Origin: Pelomonas sp047654785 | Lineage (GTDB): Bacteria > Pseudomonadota > Gammaproteobacteria > Burkholderiales > Burkholderiaceae_C | Assembly (NCBI RefSeq): GCF_047654785.1 | Contig: NZ_JASGKQ010000002.1 | Coordinates: 744,001 to 808,000 of the forward strand | Length of the DNA stretch: 64,000 bases | Direction: 5' to 3' | Shown here: in pieces, positions 63,165 through 64,000 of the stretch | Numbering within the stretch: position 1 is the first letter of the stretch | Layout: every line of letters begins with the position of its first letter | Notes under the pieces: model-generated | What the model was told of the DNA's origin: nothing | Databases searched by the model: none | The model's input: only the letters and a program-made list of their open reading frames with translations | Position numbers and translations under genes: made by a program

Positions 63165-64000
63165 ATGCAGATCCTGACCCAGCTCGTGTTCAGCGGCATC
63201 GCGCTGGGCATGATTTACGCCGTCATCGCGTTCGGCTACCAGCTCACCTTCGCCACCAGCGACACCCTCAACTTCGGCCAGGGCGATGCGCTGATGCTCG
63301 GCGCGCTGGTCGGGCTGACGCTGGTGGGCCTGGGCGTGAACTACTGGCTGATGATCCCGCTCGTCTGCCTGTTCGGCGCGCTGCAGGGCGCCGTCGTCGA
63401 GCGCATCGGCGTGCGGCCCGCGATCAAGATGAAGAGCGAGTTCGGCTGGATCATGTCCACCATCGCGCTGGGCATCATCTTCAAGAACGTGGCCGAGAAC
63501 GTCTGGGGCCGCGACGACCTGAAGTTCCCGTCGCCGCTGCCCGAGGCGCCGATGAAGGTGCTCGGCGCCAACGTGCTGCCGATGGAGCTGCTGGTCATCG
63601 TCGGCGCCGTCGGCATGATGCTGGCGGTCGAGGTGTTCAACCGCAAGAGCATCTACGGCAAGGCCGTGGTCGCCACCTTCAACGACCGCGACGCCGCCAA
63701 GCTGATGGGCATCAACACCGGCCTGGTCATCACGTTCTCCTACGCGCTGTCGTCGCTGACCGCGTCGTTCGCCGGCGTGCTGATCGCGCCGCTGACGCTG
63801 ACCGGCGCGACCATGGGCGCGGTGCTGGGCCTGAAGGCCTTCGCCGTGGCCATCATCGGCGGGCTGACCAGCGGCATGGGCATCATCGTCGGCGGCATCA
63901 TCCTCGGCGTGGCCGAGACGACCACCGGCTTCTACCTCTCCACCGGCTACAAGGACGTGCCCGGCCTGGTGCTGCTGCTGATCGTGCTGGCGGTGAAGCC
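63165..64000 (+). CDS. livH: Branched-chain amino acid ABC transporter permease LivH (cut by window end)
   Basis: 278 codons read from ATG 63165 to the window edge without a stop. The N-terminus MQILTQLVFSGIALGMIYAV and then FGYQLTFATSDTLNFGQGDA are the LivH signature. Further helices include SEFGWIMSTIALGIIFKNVA and the cytoplasmic loop DRDAAKLMGINTGLVITFSY, which contacts the ATPase. It should pair with LivM and the ATPases LivG/LivF beyond the window. The antisense frames seen here are shadows. Confidence 0.93.
   Translation, partial: MQILTQLVFSGIALGMIYAVIAFGYQLTFATSDTLNFGQGDALMLGALVGLTLVGLGVNYWLMIPLVCLFGALQGAVVERIGVRPAIKMKSEFGWIMSTIALGIIFKNVAENVWGRDDLKFPSPLPEAPMKVLGANVLPMELLVIVGAVGMMLAVEVFNRKSIYGKAVVATFNDRDAAKLMGINTGLVITFSYALSSLTASFAGVLIAPLTLTGATMGAVLGLKAFAVAIIGGLTSGMGIIVGGIILGVAETTTGFYLSTGYKDVPGLVLLLIVLAVK

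Overview
This window is chromosomal DNA from a very GC-rich bacterium. Gene density is high and start/stop overlaps (ATGA, GTGA) are common. The content points to a betaproteobacterium of the order Burkholderiales, perhaps near Rubrivivax/Roseateles/Leptothrix. The pointers are a split methionine synthase with an SAH riboswitch, a TorF porin-glnK-amtB operon behind a sigma-54 promoter, a ferrooxidans-type gshA, a Kup transporter and a class III ADH/FghA formaldehyde pathway. The taxonomy is inferred from gene families and base composition, not from a marker alignment. I see no rRNA, tRNA, CRISPR array, prophage or transposase.

Layout. 0-8.2 kb: start of a TonB-dependent receptor, an ornithine cyclodeaminase-family gene, then cell-wall peptide functions (PBP4-type DacB, LD-carboxypeptidase, VanX-type dipeptidase, family 5 peptide-binding protein, LysR regulator), interrupted by a BrnT/BrnA toxin-antitoxin pair and the stub of an XRE antitoxin. 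8.3-15 kb: a tightly overlapping run of dehalogenase-like hydrolase, tartrate/D-malate dehydrogenase, N-terminal half of MetH and two membrane proteins, then a methionine aminotransferase. 15-21.8 kb: a PIN/ribbon-helix-helix toxin-antitoxin pair, a secreted hydrolase, ilvD, a PD-(D/E)XK-like gene of unknown role, mmsA and a divergent TetR regulator. 21.8-26.6 kb: a five-gene ABC operon under a YtrA-type GntR repressor, with one gene fusing a membrane acyltransferase to an ABC ATPase. 26.7-29.5 kb: SAH riboswitch and the C-terminal half of MetH, followed by a 315-bp inverted-repeat element. 29.9-35.9 kb: glycine-zipper protein, YifB, nitrogen operon (torF-glnK-amtB) and a diguanylate cyclase. 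36-46.3 kb: frameshifted gshA, M13 peptidase, kup, nitroreductase, benE, gshB and a DUF885 peptidase. 46.3-54.3 kb: TPR metallopeptidase, FUSC protein, frmA, dctA, fghA. 54.2-64 kb: HDOD protein, Uup, MocR regulator with divergent EamA exporter, DUF2917, PLP aminotransferase, and the start of a branched-chain amino acid ABC operon (livK-livH, cut by the window end).

How the parts fit. Three themes recur. One-carbon/sulfur metabolism: both MetH halves, methionine aminotransferase, SAH sensing. Glutathione: gshA, gshB and the glutathione-dependent formaldehyde route frmA/fghA. Nitrogen and peptide salvage: GlnK-AmtB, peptide and branched-chain amino acid binding proteins, murein-peptide hydrolases. 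The items most worth a second look are the acyltransferase-ABC fusion operon, the separation of the MetH halves by about 15 kb with the riboswitch on only one, the gshA frameshift, the inverted-repeat element starting at the metH stop codon, and the TPR-embedded HExxH protein.
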